64,000 nucleotides of DNA. Source: Pedobacter sp. MC2016-24. GTDB taxonomy: Bacteria > Bacteroidota > Bacteroidia > Sphingobacteriales > Sphingobacteriaceae. Both the position numbers and the translations under genes were made by a program. The stretch spans positions 62,001 through 126,000 of the forward strand of contig NZ_JADFBX010000012.1 of NCBI RefSeq assembly GCF_015223055.1, in the 5' to 3' direction. Of this stretch, positions 45,582-54,069 are shown one piece after another. Numbering within the stretch: the first letter of the stretch is position 1; the number at the start of each line of letters is the position of its first letter. Under the pieces are notes generated by a model that ran no database searches, was not told where the DNA came from, and worked only from the letters and a program-made list of their open reading frames with translations.

Positions 45582-46028
45582 ATGGGCAAAGTGATCAGTC
45601 TTCATGATTTTCTAATGGCTGCCAGGAACTCTGTTATAAAATCAATGCAGCAGATCGCAGATTTTAATGATGGGTTGCTTAAAGATTATTTTGATCAGGA
45701 AAGCGGTGCAGCGCGTACGATATCGATCAAGACGCCTGAACAACAGTCCGAGCAATCTTATGCGGCATCGCTTGATGTTCCCTTGCTTGCTATTGCTCCA
45801 CTGTCAAGGTTGGGTCTGTCTTTTGTTGGCATCGCATTAGCGTTATGGGTAATGAAAATTGATGATGTAATCCATGTTTTTATACCATCTGAAACCGATC
45901 AGGATACAAATACTTCATTTACCAAAGTCAATTTCAGTGTTACCGTCAATCCATACCAAACCGAAGATGAATTTATAAAGGAGCTTGGATCAATTGAGGC
46001 TGGGGTGGGCAATCAGATTATAATATAG
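45582..46028 (+). CDS. Second DUF2589-like protein
   Basis: 148 residues. It shares the short core LDVPLLAIAPLSRLGLSFV with the first DUF2589 gene, after an N-terminal helical part (VISLHDFLMAARNSVIKSMQQ) that is typical of this family. The membership is weaker than for the first gene. It ends inside the 26-bp AT-rich repeat shared with 5068-5094. Confidence 0.6.
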   Translation: MGKVISLHDFLMAARNSVIKSMQQIADFNDGLLKDYFDQESGAARTISIKTPEQQSEQSYAASLDVPLLAIAPLSRLGLSFVGIALALWVMKIDDVIHVFIPSETDQDTNTSFTKVNFSVTVNPYQTEDEFIKELGSIEAGVGNQIII

Positions 46029-46049
46029 CTCTATTTTATTCTATATTAG
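46023..46049. repeat. Short AT-rich repeat, second copy
   Basis: 26 of 27 bases are identical to 5068-5094. It overlaps the stop codon of the DUF2589-like gene. Confidence 0.5.
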
Positions 46050-46072
46050 GGTATTAATCAAATTATCGCCTT

Positions 46073-46405
46073 ATGGATGGAAATACTCAGTTGTTAATCG
46101 CTTCTTCATTACTTTTTGTAATTAGTCTCATTTTTAGAATTTTTCCGCCAAAAAATATCAATTCATTTTATGGCTATAGAACAAATAATTCTATGAAAGA
46201 TGAAGAGTCCTGGAAATATGGGAATAGAATTTCTTCAACAATTATGGTTTTAGGCTTCGGGACTTTAGTTATCCAAAAAGTACTATTTATTGTTATTTTT
46301 CCAAATATGGGATTGCTAAATGCAATATTATTTCTGGGCATTACTTTTATAACTCTTATTTTAACATTTTTAATTACTGAATCTTATTTAAGATCACGCA
46401 GTTGA
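46073..46405 (+). CDS. SdpI-family membrane protein
   Basis: 110 residues, about three transmembrane helices. The PF13630 pattern is visible as FYGYRTNNSMKDEESWKYGN, between helix 1 (about 6-24) and helix 2 (about 55-75). In Bacillus, SdpI is an immunity protein and signal receptor for the SdpC toxin. Bacteroidota homologues are mostly uncharacterised. No toxin is seen here. It lies 44 bp after the DUF2589 operon. Confidence 0.85.
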   Translation: MDGNTQLLIASSLLFVISLIFRIFPPKNINSFYGYRTNNSMKDEESWKYGNRISSTIMVLGFGTLVIQKVLFIVIFPNMGLLNAILFLGITFITLILTFLITESYLRSRS

Positions 46406-46438
46406 TAACAACAAATATGTTAAGTAAAGAAAGAATCT

Positions 46439-46938
46439 ATGAATAAAATAATTTTGGGCTTGTTACTAGTAGCAACTGTCTCATTTTCGATTACTCACGC
46501 ACAAGATATTGTTTTCCAGCACCGGATCTTCCAGATCCAGCAACTCTGAAAGTGGTAGTTTACCAGTAGCTAGCTTTATCAAATACGACTTTACCGTATT
46601 CTTGCTGATACCCAGGCTACGGGCACCGCTTTTAATTGAATGGCCTTGTTTGTGCAGGCGTAATAATTGTTTGATCTGACTCATTGGTTTCGCTTTTCCA
46701 GCCATCAGCGTTCTGTTAGGTAAAGAAATATTCATTAACAATAGCTAAAAATCGAAATTTTAATATTTTGGAAATTCCTCATTTAAACCATCTTTTTCAG
46801 GAGAGCGTGACTGGTTTACCTGATGAATATGGTACAATTGATCAGACATTCTCTCCGATTGTACTTAATGAATTAAAATTATGGATTGAAAAGAATGGAC
46901 CAAGAGTTTCGCATCCATCTTCGAAAAACTATAAATAA
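46439..46938 (+). pseudogene. Alpha/beta hydrolase gene interrupted by an IS21 remnant
   Basis: The ATG at 46439 starts a signal peptide (MNKIILGLLLVATVSFSITHAQD) that runs into transposase sequence at about 46510. After the remnant, from about 46743, a frame reads AKNRNFNILEIPHLNHLFQE, SVTGLPDEYGTIDQTFSPIV to a stop at 46938, which is the C-terminal end of a secreted alpha/beta hydrolase (the His in HLNHLFQ is the family's catalytic position). The central part is missing, so the gene is not functional. Confidence 0.65.
46510..46741 (-). mobile_element. istA: IS21-family istA N-terminal remnant
   Basis: From the ATG at 46705, MAGKAKPMSQIKQLLRLHKQ, then SIKSGARSLGISKNTVKSYL (a helix-turn-helix) and LLDLEDPVLE, typical of the first roughly 65 residues of the IstA transposase. 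The rest of istA, istB and the second IS end are missing. The frame ends at about 46510 in sequence of the interrupted hydrolase. This is a dead fragment. Confidence 0.8.
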
Positions 46939-47083
46939 CAATTGGGTGGCTGTCTTATTTTATTTGGTCAATCTTTATTAGAGGTAATAACAGAACATCA
47001 TAGAACTTTAGAATTGTTCCAATTCGGCACAGCAATTTTACATTTATCAATATTATCCAGAATCTATTTGATGGGCTAATTGA

Positions 47084-47680
47084 TCAACAAAAAGCTGATA
47101 ATGAACGCTTTAACTGAATGTAGTAGCCAACATCATCAATTAGCCATTTATCATTCACTTTTGTTAATGTGAACAGTAACTTAGTTGAACTATCAGGTAT
47201 ATAAAATTGAGCTATTGCTTTATTGCTTACAATTGCAATTTGCTTAAATAGCCCATGATCTATAAAATCTAAGATTTCCTCCGGTTCAAAAGTTTGAAGA
47301 ATGAAATCGAGATCCATACCATCGATTTTTACAATAGCACTTTTCGGTATCGCAGGGTTCCTATCTAGACCTTCGCCTATCTTGTAAAAATAGCCTCTTA
47401 AGTTATTTAAATAAGCGTCAGATAAATAATTACTTCTTTTTAAAAATAACAGGTATTTTTCAACTCCTTTTTTATCTATCGTTTGACGTTTTAATTTCTG
47501 ATTTATCGGAATCTCTTTTACAATTGCATAGTGTTTATTTAAACTATCAATTCCCGGATTTTTATGCCAGTGCAAAAAATTGACAATAGTTTGCTCAATA
47601 GATTTTTCGTCTGTTTGCGCTTTTAATTGGGTGCATAGGCAAAAGACGAGAATAAGTGATATAGATGCTAATCTCTTCAT
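47084..47680 (-). CDS. Secreted protein, cassette gene A
   Basis: 198 residues with a signal peptide (MKRLASISLILVFCLCTQLKAQ). The mature part has an NTF2-like look (EQTIVNFLHWHKNPGIDSLN at the start, KVNDKWLIDDVGYYI at the end), comparable with DUF3828-type exported proteins, but this is tentative. It lies 4 bp after the 61-codon gene-B fragment on the same strand. A decayed copy of its start is present at 7388-7430. Confidence 0.65.
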   Translation of the reverse strand: MKRLASISLILVFCLCTQLKAQTDEKSIEQTIVNFLHWHKNPGIDSLNKHYAIVKEIPINQKLKRQTIDKKGVEKYLLFLKRSNYLSDAYLNNLRGYFYKIGEGLDRNPAIPKSAIVKIDGMDLDFILQTFEPEEILDFIDHGLFKQIAIVSNKAIAQFYIPDSSTKLLFTLTKVNDKWLIDDVGYYIQLKRSLSAFC

Positions 47681-47681
47681 A

Positions 47682-47880
47682 AATCTAATATGTGATTGCC
47701 GTATTTACGATAGACAAATTAACTTTATTCTTTTTGTAAGTTCTATTGGGTAACTTCTCCACGATTTCCAGATCGTAAAATTTATCAAAGTCTTGTCCTT
47801 TTTCATACAATATTTTCTCTAGCTCCATCCATAATAAATACTTGTACTTCGGGCGCTTTGAAAACCTCATGGTTTTGGAT
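47682..47880 (-). pseudogene. Truncated gene B (3' end only)
   Basis: An open frame of 61 codons (MRFSKRPKYKYLLWMELEKI..) is nearly identical to the C-terminal 61 residues of the intact gene at 3264-3686. The signal peptide and N-terminal half are missing; sequence identity with the 3.3-kb copy stops near 47880. Confidence 0.75.
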
Positions 47881-47923
47881 TTTGAAAAGTTCAGCTTACA
47901 CTTATCATGATTAGCAATTTATG

Positions 47924-48397
47924 CTAATCATGATCCTTAGTTTTTTTGTTTGAAGATGTAGCCTTCATGTTAACTACTTTTGATATTAAAGAGTCTAATT
48001 CGTCATAGTTCTCATGGTCAAGAGGGTAGCTGCCTGCTGTAAACCTTCTTGCTGTATCTACCAATAGCCAGCCTGTATCGTCTTTAGTTGAGTCGGTATT
48101 GTAACGTATAGCTCTAAATGCATCCATGAGCTTTGATTTTACATTGACTTTGTTTTTATTAACTTTAACTAAGTCAGTTACAAATAACTGCTGGCTAGTC
48201 ATAACCTCAATTTCAGGGGGGCTGGAGAATTTAGCTGTCGACCCTTTAATTATATTGCTTGGAATAATAACCGTTTTTTTTTGAAAACCAAATGTTATGA
48301 ATAGAAGCGCTCCAAAAAAAAGTAATTTGAATAATTTTAGATTGGGCAGGTTACCTGCGAAAAGTTTTACCAAGGATTCTTTTTTGTTTCTTTCCAT
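47924..48397 (-). CDS. Membrane-anchored protein of unknown function
   Basis: 157 residues from MERNKKESLVKLF, chosen over the start at 48433 that adds 12 residues. There is one N-terminal membrane anchor (about 20-38, LKLFKLLFFGALLFITFGF) and a soluble periplasmic part with a Lys-rich end. No family was recognised. Confidence 0.55.
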   Translation of the reverse strand: MERNKKESLVKLFAGNLPNLKLFKLLFFGALLFITFGFQKKTVIIPSNIIKGSTAKFSSPPEIEVMTSQQLFVTDLVKVNKNKVNVKSKLMDAFRAIRYNTDSTKDDTGWLLVDTARRFTAGSYPLDHENYDELDSLISKVVNMKATSSNKKTKDHD

Positions 48398-48730
48398 AAA
48401 TATACAGATTTGAAATATAGGCATTCTATTCACATTTTAGAAATGGTATCCGTCAATCTACATCTTTTTATTTTTTAATGCGCTTAGAGATAGAAAATTA
48501 TGGACAAAAAGTGAAAATAAAATGTCGATGTTACATGGATATTGAGGCGTTTGGTTTAACACATCTTAAACTTCAATACCGTTTAAACTTTATGTAAATC
48601 ATTGAAGAACAGTCGAACGCCTCTCCATGACATTATTTGGCAAACATCTTAACGGGTTATAATATGCTTATATTATGCTAATAACATTAGTAATATCGAA
48701 AATAAATAAGCTAAAAATATTAGTAATTAA

Positions 48731-48763
48731 TTTGCATTTACGCTTAGAATTGAACTAGCTTTG
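48731..48763 (+). promoter_or_regulatory. Bacteroidota-type promoter before the 48.8-kb gene pair
   Basis: TTTG at 48731-48734 and TAGCTTTG at 48756-48763 match the -33/-7 consensus (TTTG and TAnnTTTG) with a 21-base spacer, about 54 bp ahead of the first start codon. The rest of 48434-48816 shows nothing else that I can support. Confidence 0.65.
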
Positions 48764-48816
48764 TAAAACATAAATACAGGTATCATGAAAGAGTTAGAGC
48801 TAGCATAAATGAAATC

Positions 48817-49197
48817 ATGAATAAGAAATACACAGGATCAAGTCCGAACTTAAGTTATACTGACCAGCAGCGCGGAGATTTCAAAAGGCTCATGCCAATT
48901 GTAAAAGAGGCTATGTTGCACCAGGTTTGGCTTTATAATAAGCAAAATGGAAACTGGTACACGCCTGAAGAATTTCAGGCAGAATTTGCGGAAAAGGAAT
49001 ACAACAATTATGAAATTAGAGAGATGCTTGAAAATATGGTCATCCGGGATCCCCGCGGTGGAAATACTGCATTTCAAAAAGCCATCCGTCAGAAGACCGA
49101 GCAATATCATCAGGAATTGAATGAACTGACCAATAAAGGTGAGGCATTTTTGAATAAAGTCATTGAATATTATCGGGAGAATCAGAAAAGGAGATGA
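48817..49197 (+). CDS. Hypothetical protein (126 aa), first of a pair
   Basis: Soluble, predicted mostly helical, with a charged C-terminal half (RDPRGGNTAFQKAIRQKTEQ). No domain was recognised. It overlaps the next gene by 4 bp (ATGA), so the two are translated together. Driven by the promoter at 48731. Confidence 0.65.
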   Translation: MNKKYTGSSPNLSYTDQQRGDFKRLMPIVKEAMLHQVWLYNKQNGNWYTPEEFQAEFAEKEYNNYEIREMLENMVIRDPRGGNTAFQKAIRQKTEQYHQELNELTNKGEAFLNKVIEYYRENQKRR

Positions 49198-49505
49198 AGA
49201 AAACGAGTAAAAAGCGTGACTTTGCTGTAATTTTAAAACGCGTACTGCCTTTGTACTGCCAGCAATTGGATACTTTAGAATCCATATCTCCAGCAAATTT
49301 TATAATCCGGCTTAAAAATGTCCAACCTTTTGCTGAAAGTATTCAACAATTGGACAGGCACATTGGGCATTTATATGGGGAATTCGGAGATCCGGATTTG
49401 TATTATCGCTTTCAGATCTACCAGGGTACTTTACTGGAGAGCGAACTTTGTTATGGCGAAAAACAACCGCTTTATCCTTATGCCCTGGGGTTCCAATCCT
49501 CATAA
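49194..49505 (+). CDS. Hypothetical protein (103 aa), second of a pair
   Basis: Coupled to the previous gene by the ATGA overlap. Basic N-terminus (MKKTSKKRDFAVILKRV). No family was recognised. The tail overlaps the convergent 78-aa gene by 28 bp. Confidence 0.6.
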   Translation: MKKTSKKRDFAVILKRVLPLYCQQLDTLESISPANFIIRLKNVQPFAESIQQLDRHIGHLYGEFGDPDLYYRFQIYQGTLLESELCYGEKQPLYPYALGFQSS

Positions 49506-49714
49506 TTTTGTATCGCTGCCCGTATAGAATTGAGTATAGGCAAATCCAGTTCGCAACCCTGGCTTTCGCAATGGGCATGATCTTGCTCATCTAATTGTAT
49601 GGTTCCAAGGCTTTCGCCGTCTTTAAAGATCTGGTAGCGTGTATTTCCTAAATTTGTAATCTCGAAGAATTGACCCTGTGTTCCATCTGCGATTTCTATT
49701 CTAAACTGTTCCAT
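49478..49714 (-). CDS. Small conserved-looking protein (78 aa)
   Basis: Cytoplasmic, acidic, with a beta-rich pattern (QFFEITNLGNTRYQIFKDGE) and a Cys pair (CESQGC). No domain was assigned. Probably a real small gene because its codons look even throughout and its start is at an ATG after a normal gap. Confidence 0.55.
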   Translation of the reverse strand: MEQFRIEIADGTQGQFFEITNLGNTRYQIFKDGESLGTIQLDEQDHAHCESQGCELDLPILNSIRAAIQNYEDWNPRA

Positions 49715-49776
49715 ACGTTAGCTGTTTTAGGTTTAACAAAAATGGATAGGATATGTTTATCAGGTTTCATTTTTAA

Positions 49777-49799
49777 CAGGCCCTGGAAATCAGGGCCTG
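49777..49799 (-). terminator. Terminator of the DUF3606 gene
   Basis: A perfect 9-bp stem CAGGCCCTG / CAGGGCCTG with the loop GAAAT, located 4 bp after the stop of the DUF3606 gene on the minus strand. It is flanked by T-runs on both sides, so it could work in both directions. Confidence 0.8.
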
Positions 49800-49803
49800 A
49801 GTT

Positions 49804-49983
49804 TTATTTTCCACCGAGGTGCTTTTTAACGGCCGCTCTGGAGTTTCCTACAGCTTCAATAGCTGCTTTAATTTCAGCGCTGGTTACACCGAATTGTTTT
49901 GCTGCGTAAGCGACTTCGCTACTGTCATTGGCATCGATTTTACTGTCGTCTCTGCCATCTTGTTTCGTTTTGTTGTCTGCCAT
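49804..49983 (-). CDS. DUF3606-family small protein (59 aa)
   Basis: MADNKTKQDGRDDSKIDAND, then SEVAYAAKQFGVTSAEIKAA and a tail ending KKHLGGK. This is the full DUF3606 layout: acidic N-terminus, then a short helical unit. The family is common in soil and plant-associated bacteria and its function is unknown. Terminated by the hairpin at 49777-49799. Confidence 0.85.
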   Translation of the reverse strand: MADNKTKQDGRDDSKIDANDSSEVAYAAKQFGVTSAEIKAAIEAVGNSRAAVKKHLGGK

Positions 49984-50054
49984 GATATTTTTAATTTAGG
50001 TTAGGCTTACTAACAACCGCCATCAAAAAGTGTTTAAAAAAGGTTTGCGACAAA

Positions 50055-50258
50055 TTGGTTGGGCCTAACCTGTACGCAAAATTCTATGCATCGTCACGCG
50101 AGCAGATCCTGCACAACAGATATCCGGCAGCCAGGCTTTATGGGGCGGAAGATGAAGTTGCCGATGCTTTGTTCAAGCATAACCAATCTGATTGGTCAGG
50201 TAACATTCTTGAATATAATGGCCTTGGCATGCTAATGGATTATAACTGTTCGTTTTAA
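50055..50258 (+). other. Uncertain ORF (67 aa, TTG start)
   Basis: A frame from a TTG codon (MVGPNLYAKFYASSREQI, ending LDMDYNCSF-like). The composition is protein-like, but no start, no domain and no neighbours support it. It may be a gene tail. Treat it as doubtful. Confidence 0.2.
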
Positions 50259-50293
50259 ATAATTACTATCTTTAGAAAACCAACCTGATCATT

Positions 50294-50548
50294 ATGAAAA
50301 ATCTGAAGGCCAAAGAAATGATATCTGCGGGAATAATGGGGATGAGCGGCTTTGCTGCTCCATTTTCTTTCATATGTTTAATTTACTATTTCACTGATCT
50401 TACTACTAAGCCTCTTTTCCCGGTGAAATATCTTGTGGCAACTTTTATGCTATCATTAGCAGTTTGGCTTTATTGCTTTTATTTGCAGCGGTCAATAAGA
50501 AAATATAGGAAACAAAATAGTTTGACAGCATCTAATCAGGCGTTTTAG
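50294..50548 (+). CDS. Small membrane protein (84 aa)
   Basis: Two transmembrane helices (about 14-33 and 44-63) with a basic C-terminus (RSIRKYRKQN). No family was recognised. The 186 bp after its stop show no clear feature. Confidence 0.55.
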   Translation: MKNLKAKEMISAGIMGMSGFAAPFSFICLIYYFTDLTTKPLFPVKYLVATFMLSLAVWLYCFYLQRSIRKYRKQNSLTASNQAF

Positions 50549-50734
50549 AATTGAAGTGATTAATGAAAACATGAAAATAAATGAATTATTCGTGTAGATA
50601 TTATCTGGATTTTTTGTAAAAGAGCGAATTCAATACAAAAATGGCAAGTCAACCTGGCCAAAATGTAGCGAAGTTTGCAATCTTAAAGTGACGTATTTAA
50701 CTTAACAACAATTTCTACCTAAATTTAAACCCGA

Positions 50735-51091
50735 ATGACTGAGCTAGATTATTTTGATTCGCTATTAGATGTTATAGAAAAAGATTTACCCTATCAAGCC
50801 GATGAGGAAGTAGACCGCATAGAAATGTCCAGTTCGATGATTAAAAACTTGATCAGAATGCGCCTGGTAGCAGATCCAAATACGATGCTTGATGAACAGT
50901 TTGCACTTAAAAAAAGATGTTGTGACCTTTTAGCAAGAACTTATAGTCTGGTTGCAATGAAATCTGAAAAAGATACTGCCTTTGGGAAAAAATTGATGCG
51001 TAATGTGATCTTGATGTCACTGACCAAACAACTGGAAGAACTGTTTTTCTTGTTAACAAAATTTGGTGAAATTCGTATGAGTGATTTGTAG
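50735..51091 (+). CDS. Hypothetical cytoplasmic protein (118 aa)
   Basis: Acidic N-terminus (DYFDSLLDVIEKDLPYQADE), then helical. A pair of Cys (KKRCCDLL, about residue 68). No family was recognised. The 227 bp that follow (51092-51318) contain only a short open frame without a start. Confidence 0.5.
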   Translation: MTELDYFDSLLDVIEKDLPYQADEEVDRIEMSSSMIKNLIRMRLVADPNTMLDEQFALKKRCCDLLARTYSLVAMKSEKDTAFGKKLMRNVILMSLTKQLEELFFLLTKFGEIRMSDL

Positions 51092-51318
51092 GAAATAGCC
51101 CTAGCATCGCTATGGCGGTTTTAAATAAATCACTTTCCTATATGTCCTAATGAACCTGTAAAAGCGGAAGTAGCTAAGCTCATGGTTTATGAATCTGCTC
51201 CAGCTTTTGTGGTAAAACTTACCCGTGTAATGCGAAAACAAAAAAGAAGATTTATCCGTTAATATTAATTTATGAGCATAAAGGGACGATTATATTAAAA
51301 AACGAAATAGTACATCCT

Positions 51319-52371
51319 ATGATAAATTTTAAGGATAAAGCAAGCTTGAAAAATGTTCATTTTGCATATGATCTGAAAGAAGGAAAATTTGATTTTATAG
51401 CAGACACAATATTGCAATCATTTGGCCTATCAGCTGAAAATTTTTCCTTAGATGCGATTTTGGAACGAATTTATCCCGAAGATCTAATTCACATTAAGGA
51501 AAGTTACATTCGTCTTTTAAACGGCGAATTTCTTGGTGTGGTTAGATTCAAATTGGGTACCACGGATGCACAGCGGTGGTATTCAGTAACTCCTTTTTTA
51601 TCAGATATGCAGCCCGAGGGGAAAATCATTTTTGGTAGTTTTTATGAAATAACTGACGAGGTGGATAACCAGACTGCTGTGGCCAAATATGCCAATAAGA
51701 AAAACTCCGTATTGCAGATGCTTGCCCATGATTTAAGAGGGCCTTTAAACATCGCGCGTTCGTTAATCAGATCTATGGAAGATAGAATTACTGATGCGTC
51801 TATTGTGAATAAAACGCAACATATATCTGCAATTATTGAACAGTGTGTAGGCCTGATTACAGACCTCGTTTCAAGAGAATTTTTAGATACGCTCGAAACC
51901 TCTGTAGTTAAAAAAAATATTGATGTTGTATTAAAGCTGACAGAATATCTGGAGGAATGCCGTCTATCATCCCGGACAGCAGCAAGGAACTTTGTTTTAC
52001 ATGCTGCACAACGGCAACTTTTTGCAGATTTAGATGAAGCTAAATTTATGCAGATCATGAATAACCTGGTTTCCAATTCACTTAAATTTACCAAGGCGGG
52101 AGGGAACATATTTTTAATGTTGGAAGATCATGGCGATTTCTTTAGATTGATTTTTCAAGATGATGGTATTGGAATTCCTAAGCATTTATTGCCTAATGTA
52201 TTTGATAAGTTTACCGTTGCCGGCAGGCCGGGTTTAGAGGGCGAACCAACTATTGGTCTCGGCTTATCGATAGTGAAAATAATTGTAGAGTGGCACGGTG
52301 GCAGAATCTGGTGTGAAAGCAAGGAGGACGTGGGCACTTCATTTTTTATAGAGTTTCCTAAAAAAATGTAA
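51319..52371 (+). CDS. PAS-domain sensor histidine kinase
   Basis: 350 residues, no membrane span. PAS-like domain at about 10-115 (AENFSLDAILERIYPEDLIH). HisKA with His137 in AHDLRGPLNIARSL, then HATPase_c (NNLVSNSLKFTKAGG, DDGIGIP, GLGLSIVKIIVEWHGG). No response regulator gene is adjacent. It is followed by a Crp-like regulator about 250 bp downstream. Confidence 0.92.
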   Translation: MINFKDKASLKNVHFAYDLKEGKFDFIADTILQSFGLSAENFSLDAILERIYPEDLIHIKESYIRLLNGEFLGVVRFKLGTTDAQRWYSVTPFLSDMQPEGKIIFGSFYEITDEVDNQTAVAKYANKKNSVLQMLAHDLRGPLNIARSLIRSMEDRITDASIVNKTQHISAIIEQCVGLITDLVSREFLDTLETSVVKKNIDVVLKLTEYLEECRLSSRTAARNFVLHAAQRQLFADLDEAKFMQIMNNLVSNSLKFTKAGGNIFLMLEDHGDFFRLIFQDDGIGIPKHLLPNVFDKFTVAGRPGLEGEPTIGLGLSIVKIIVEWHGGRIWCESKEDVGTSFFIEFPKKM

Positions 52372-52396
52372 TCACTTACATTTCTTCCTGTTTTTC

Positions 52397-52555
52397 ATGT
52401 CTCCTTTGGTTATATACGGCCAGAAGGATAAAAATTTAGCAAGCACTGAAGTAATTAAACTGAAAAAGGAGATTTTTAAGATAATTAAAAAGAATTCAAT
52501 GTTTACCAAACCCTACAAGGATATGATTTTTCGGGGTACTGTTTTTAACACCTGA
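52397..52555 (+). other. Small ORF or gene remnant (52 aa)
   Basis: ATG-initiated frame starting MSPLVIYGQKDKNLASTEVI and ending TVFNT. The first half (VIYGQKDKN) is reminiscent of the Asp-loop of alpha/beta hydrolases, so this may be a hydrolase fragment, but the match is short and the start is not supported by a ribosome-binding site. Confidence 0.25.
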
Positions 52556-52562
52556 CAGAATG

Positions 52563-52610
52563 CTATAGGAATGAGATCAAAAAAGGCTATTTTTGATCTC
52601 ATTCCTATAG
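52563..52610. repeat. Perfect 21-bp inverted repeat in the crp leader
   Basis: Left arm 52563-52583 and right arm 52590-52610 are exactly complementary with a 6-base loop (AGGCTA). The arms end in A5/T5 next to the loop. The right arm lies only 8 bp before the start codon of the Crp-like gene at 52619. It could be a terminator, an operator for a dimeric regulator, or a mobile-element end. Confidence 0.85.
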
Positions 52611-52618
52611 GTATTTAT

Positions 52619-53209
52619 ATGATGTCCGATTTTACACCGCTTTTTGATTATGTAGAGAAACTTTCTGGTAAAGTACTTTCAGCTGACGAGAAACAAATCT
52701 TTATGAGGCACTTCAAGTCTAAGAAACTAAAAAAGCGACAATATTTTTTACAAGAAGGAGATGTATGTAAGTATACAGGGTTTGTTGTAAAAGGATCGGC
52801 CAGAACCTTTACAGTTGATGAAAAAGGGCACGAACATATTCTAAAATTAAGTGTCGAGAATTGGTGGCTGAACGACTTTGAAAGCTTTTACCAATTAACA
52901 CCAAGTCGGTTTAATATCCAGGCACTGGAGGACATGGAAATTCTTCAGATAACGAATGCGCTTGTGGATGAGTTTATAAAGCCTATTCCAGCTTTTGCGG
53001 CAATGCAGAACGTGATTAGTCAAAATTATACTATTGCGGCACAGAAAAGGATGCAGTCTGCTATAAGCCAATCAGGCGAACAGCGTTTCCAGGAATTGAT
53101 TAATGAATATCCACATTTTCTACAGCGGTTTCCACAAAATATGATCGCATCTTACCTGGGATTATCTCCCGAGACTTTAAGCAGGATAAGGAAGAACGCT
53201 TTGAAATAA
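52619..53209 (+). CDS. Crp/Fnr-family transcriptional regulator
   Basis: About 196 residues. A cyclic-nucleotide-binding-like domain (about 20-120, KRQYFLQEGDVCKYTGFVVKG) precedes a short helix-turn-helix near the end (QNMIASYLGLSPETLSRIRK). This is the short Bacteroidota Crp layout. The cNMP-binding Arg and Glu are not evident, so another effector is likely. The start at 52571 lies inside the inverted repeat, so I prefer the ATG at 52619 (or 52622). It precedes an SDR gene by 94 bp, a likely target. Confidence 0.88.
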   Translation: MMSDFTPLFDYVEKLSGKVLSADEKQIFMRHFKSKKLKKRQYFLQEGDVCKYTGFVVKGSARTFTVDEKGHEHILKLSVENWWLNDFESFYQLTPSRFNIQALEDMEILQITNALVDEFIKPIPAFAAMQNVISQNYTIAAQKRMQSAISQSGEQRFQELINEYPHFLQRFPQNMIASYLGLSPETLSRIRKNALK

Positions 53210-53303
53210 ATTGATTTTTATCATGTGTATTTAATGACTAAAGTCAAGATCCAGCCCCTTAAGAGGCCGCATCTTTGGGTATGTTAATTAAATCACAAAA
53301 ATC

Positions 53304-54056
53304 ATGAATAAGTTAAAAAATAAAGTCGCTGTAATTACAGGCGGTAATAGTGGTATTGGATTTGGTATTGCGGAAGCATTTAAAAATGAAGACGCAGTTG
53401 GAGCCATTGTTGGCCGAAACAAGGAAACCCTGGCTAATGCTGCGGTACATCTCGGTGATGATTTTATAGCCATCAATGCAGATGTAACCAACCTGGCCGA
53501 TTTGGAGCGCGTATTTAAAGAAACCGCTGAGAAATTTGGTAAGATAGACGTAGTTGTAGCGAACGCGGGTGCCGGAACTACCGGAACCGTGGCAGATACT
53601 ACCGAAGCTGATTTTGACAAAGCCATAGACCTAAACTTAAAGAGTGTTTACTTCACGCTGCAAAAAGCGCTGCCTTATATGAACGATGGAGGTTCCGTTA
53701 TTCTGATCGGATCAAATGCGGCACATCGTGCCTACTCTTCATTTGGGCTTTATGGTGCTGCAAAAGCGGCTGTGATCTTTTTGGCAAAAGCGTTTTCAAA
53801 TGACCTTATAGATAGAAAAATAAGAGTAAACGTAATTACACCGGGAACAACTGATACGCCAGCATTTGACAAATTCGTGCCTGCGGAACAAATTGAAGCT
53901 TTAAAAACACACTTTGCCAGTATAATGCCGATTGGCAGAATAGGACAACCATCTGATATCGGTAAAACAGCGGTATTCCTGGCTTCTGATGATTCTTCAT
54001 TTATGTTGGGTGCCGAACTCCTTGTAGATGGTGGCATGACCTATTTATCTAAGTAA
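53304..54056 (+). CDS. Short-chain dehydrogenase/reductase (SDR)
   Basis: 250 residues, classical SDR. Cofactor motif TGGNSGIG at about 12-19, NAG motif VVANAGAG at about 85-92, catalytic Ser in LIGSN (about 138), YGAAK with Tyr about 151 and Lys about 155, and the C-terminal LLVDGG. NAD(P)H-dependent oxidoreductase; the substrate is not known. Lies between the Crp-type regulator and an SDR relic. Confidence 0.93.
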   Translation: MNKLKNKVAVITGGNSGIGFGIAEAFKNEDAVGAIVGRNKETLANAAVHLGDDFIAINADVTNLADLERVFKETAEKFGKIDVVVANAGAGTTGTVADTTEADFDKAIDLNLKSVYFTLQKALPYMNDGGSVILIGSNAAHRAYSSFGLYGAAKAAVIFLAKAFSNDLIDRKIRVNVITPGTTDTPAFDKFVPAEQIEALKTHFASIMPIGRIGQPSDIGKTAVFLASDDSSFMLGAELLVDGGMTYLSK

Positions 54057-54069
54057 AAAATAATTCGAA

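Noticed and set aside
52571..52618. Earlier ATG for the Crp-like gene
   Set aside because: It lies inside the perfect inverted repeat and adds residues that do not match the family; the pair of ATGs at 52619-52624 fits better.
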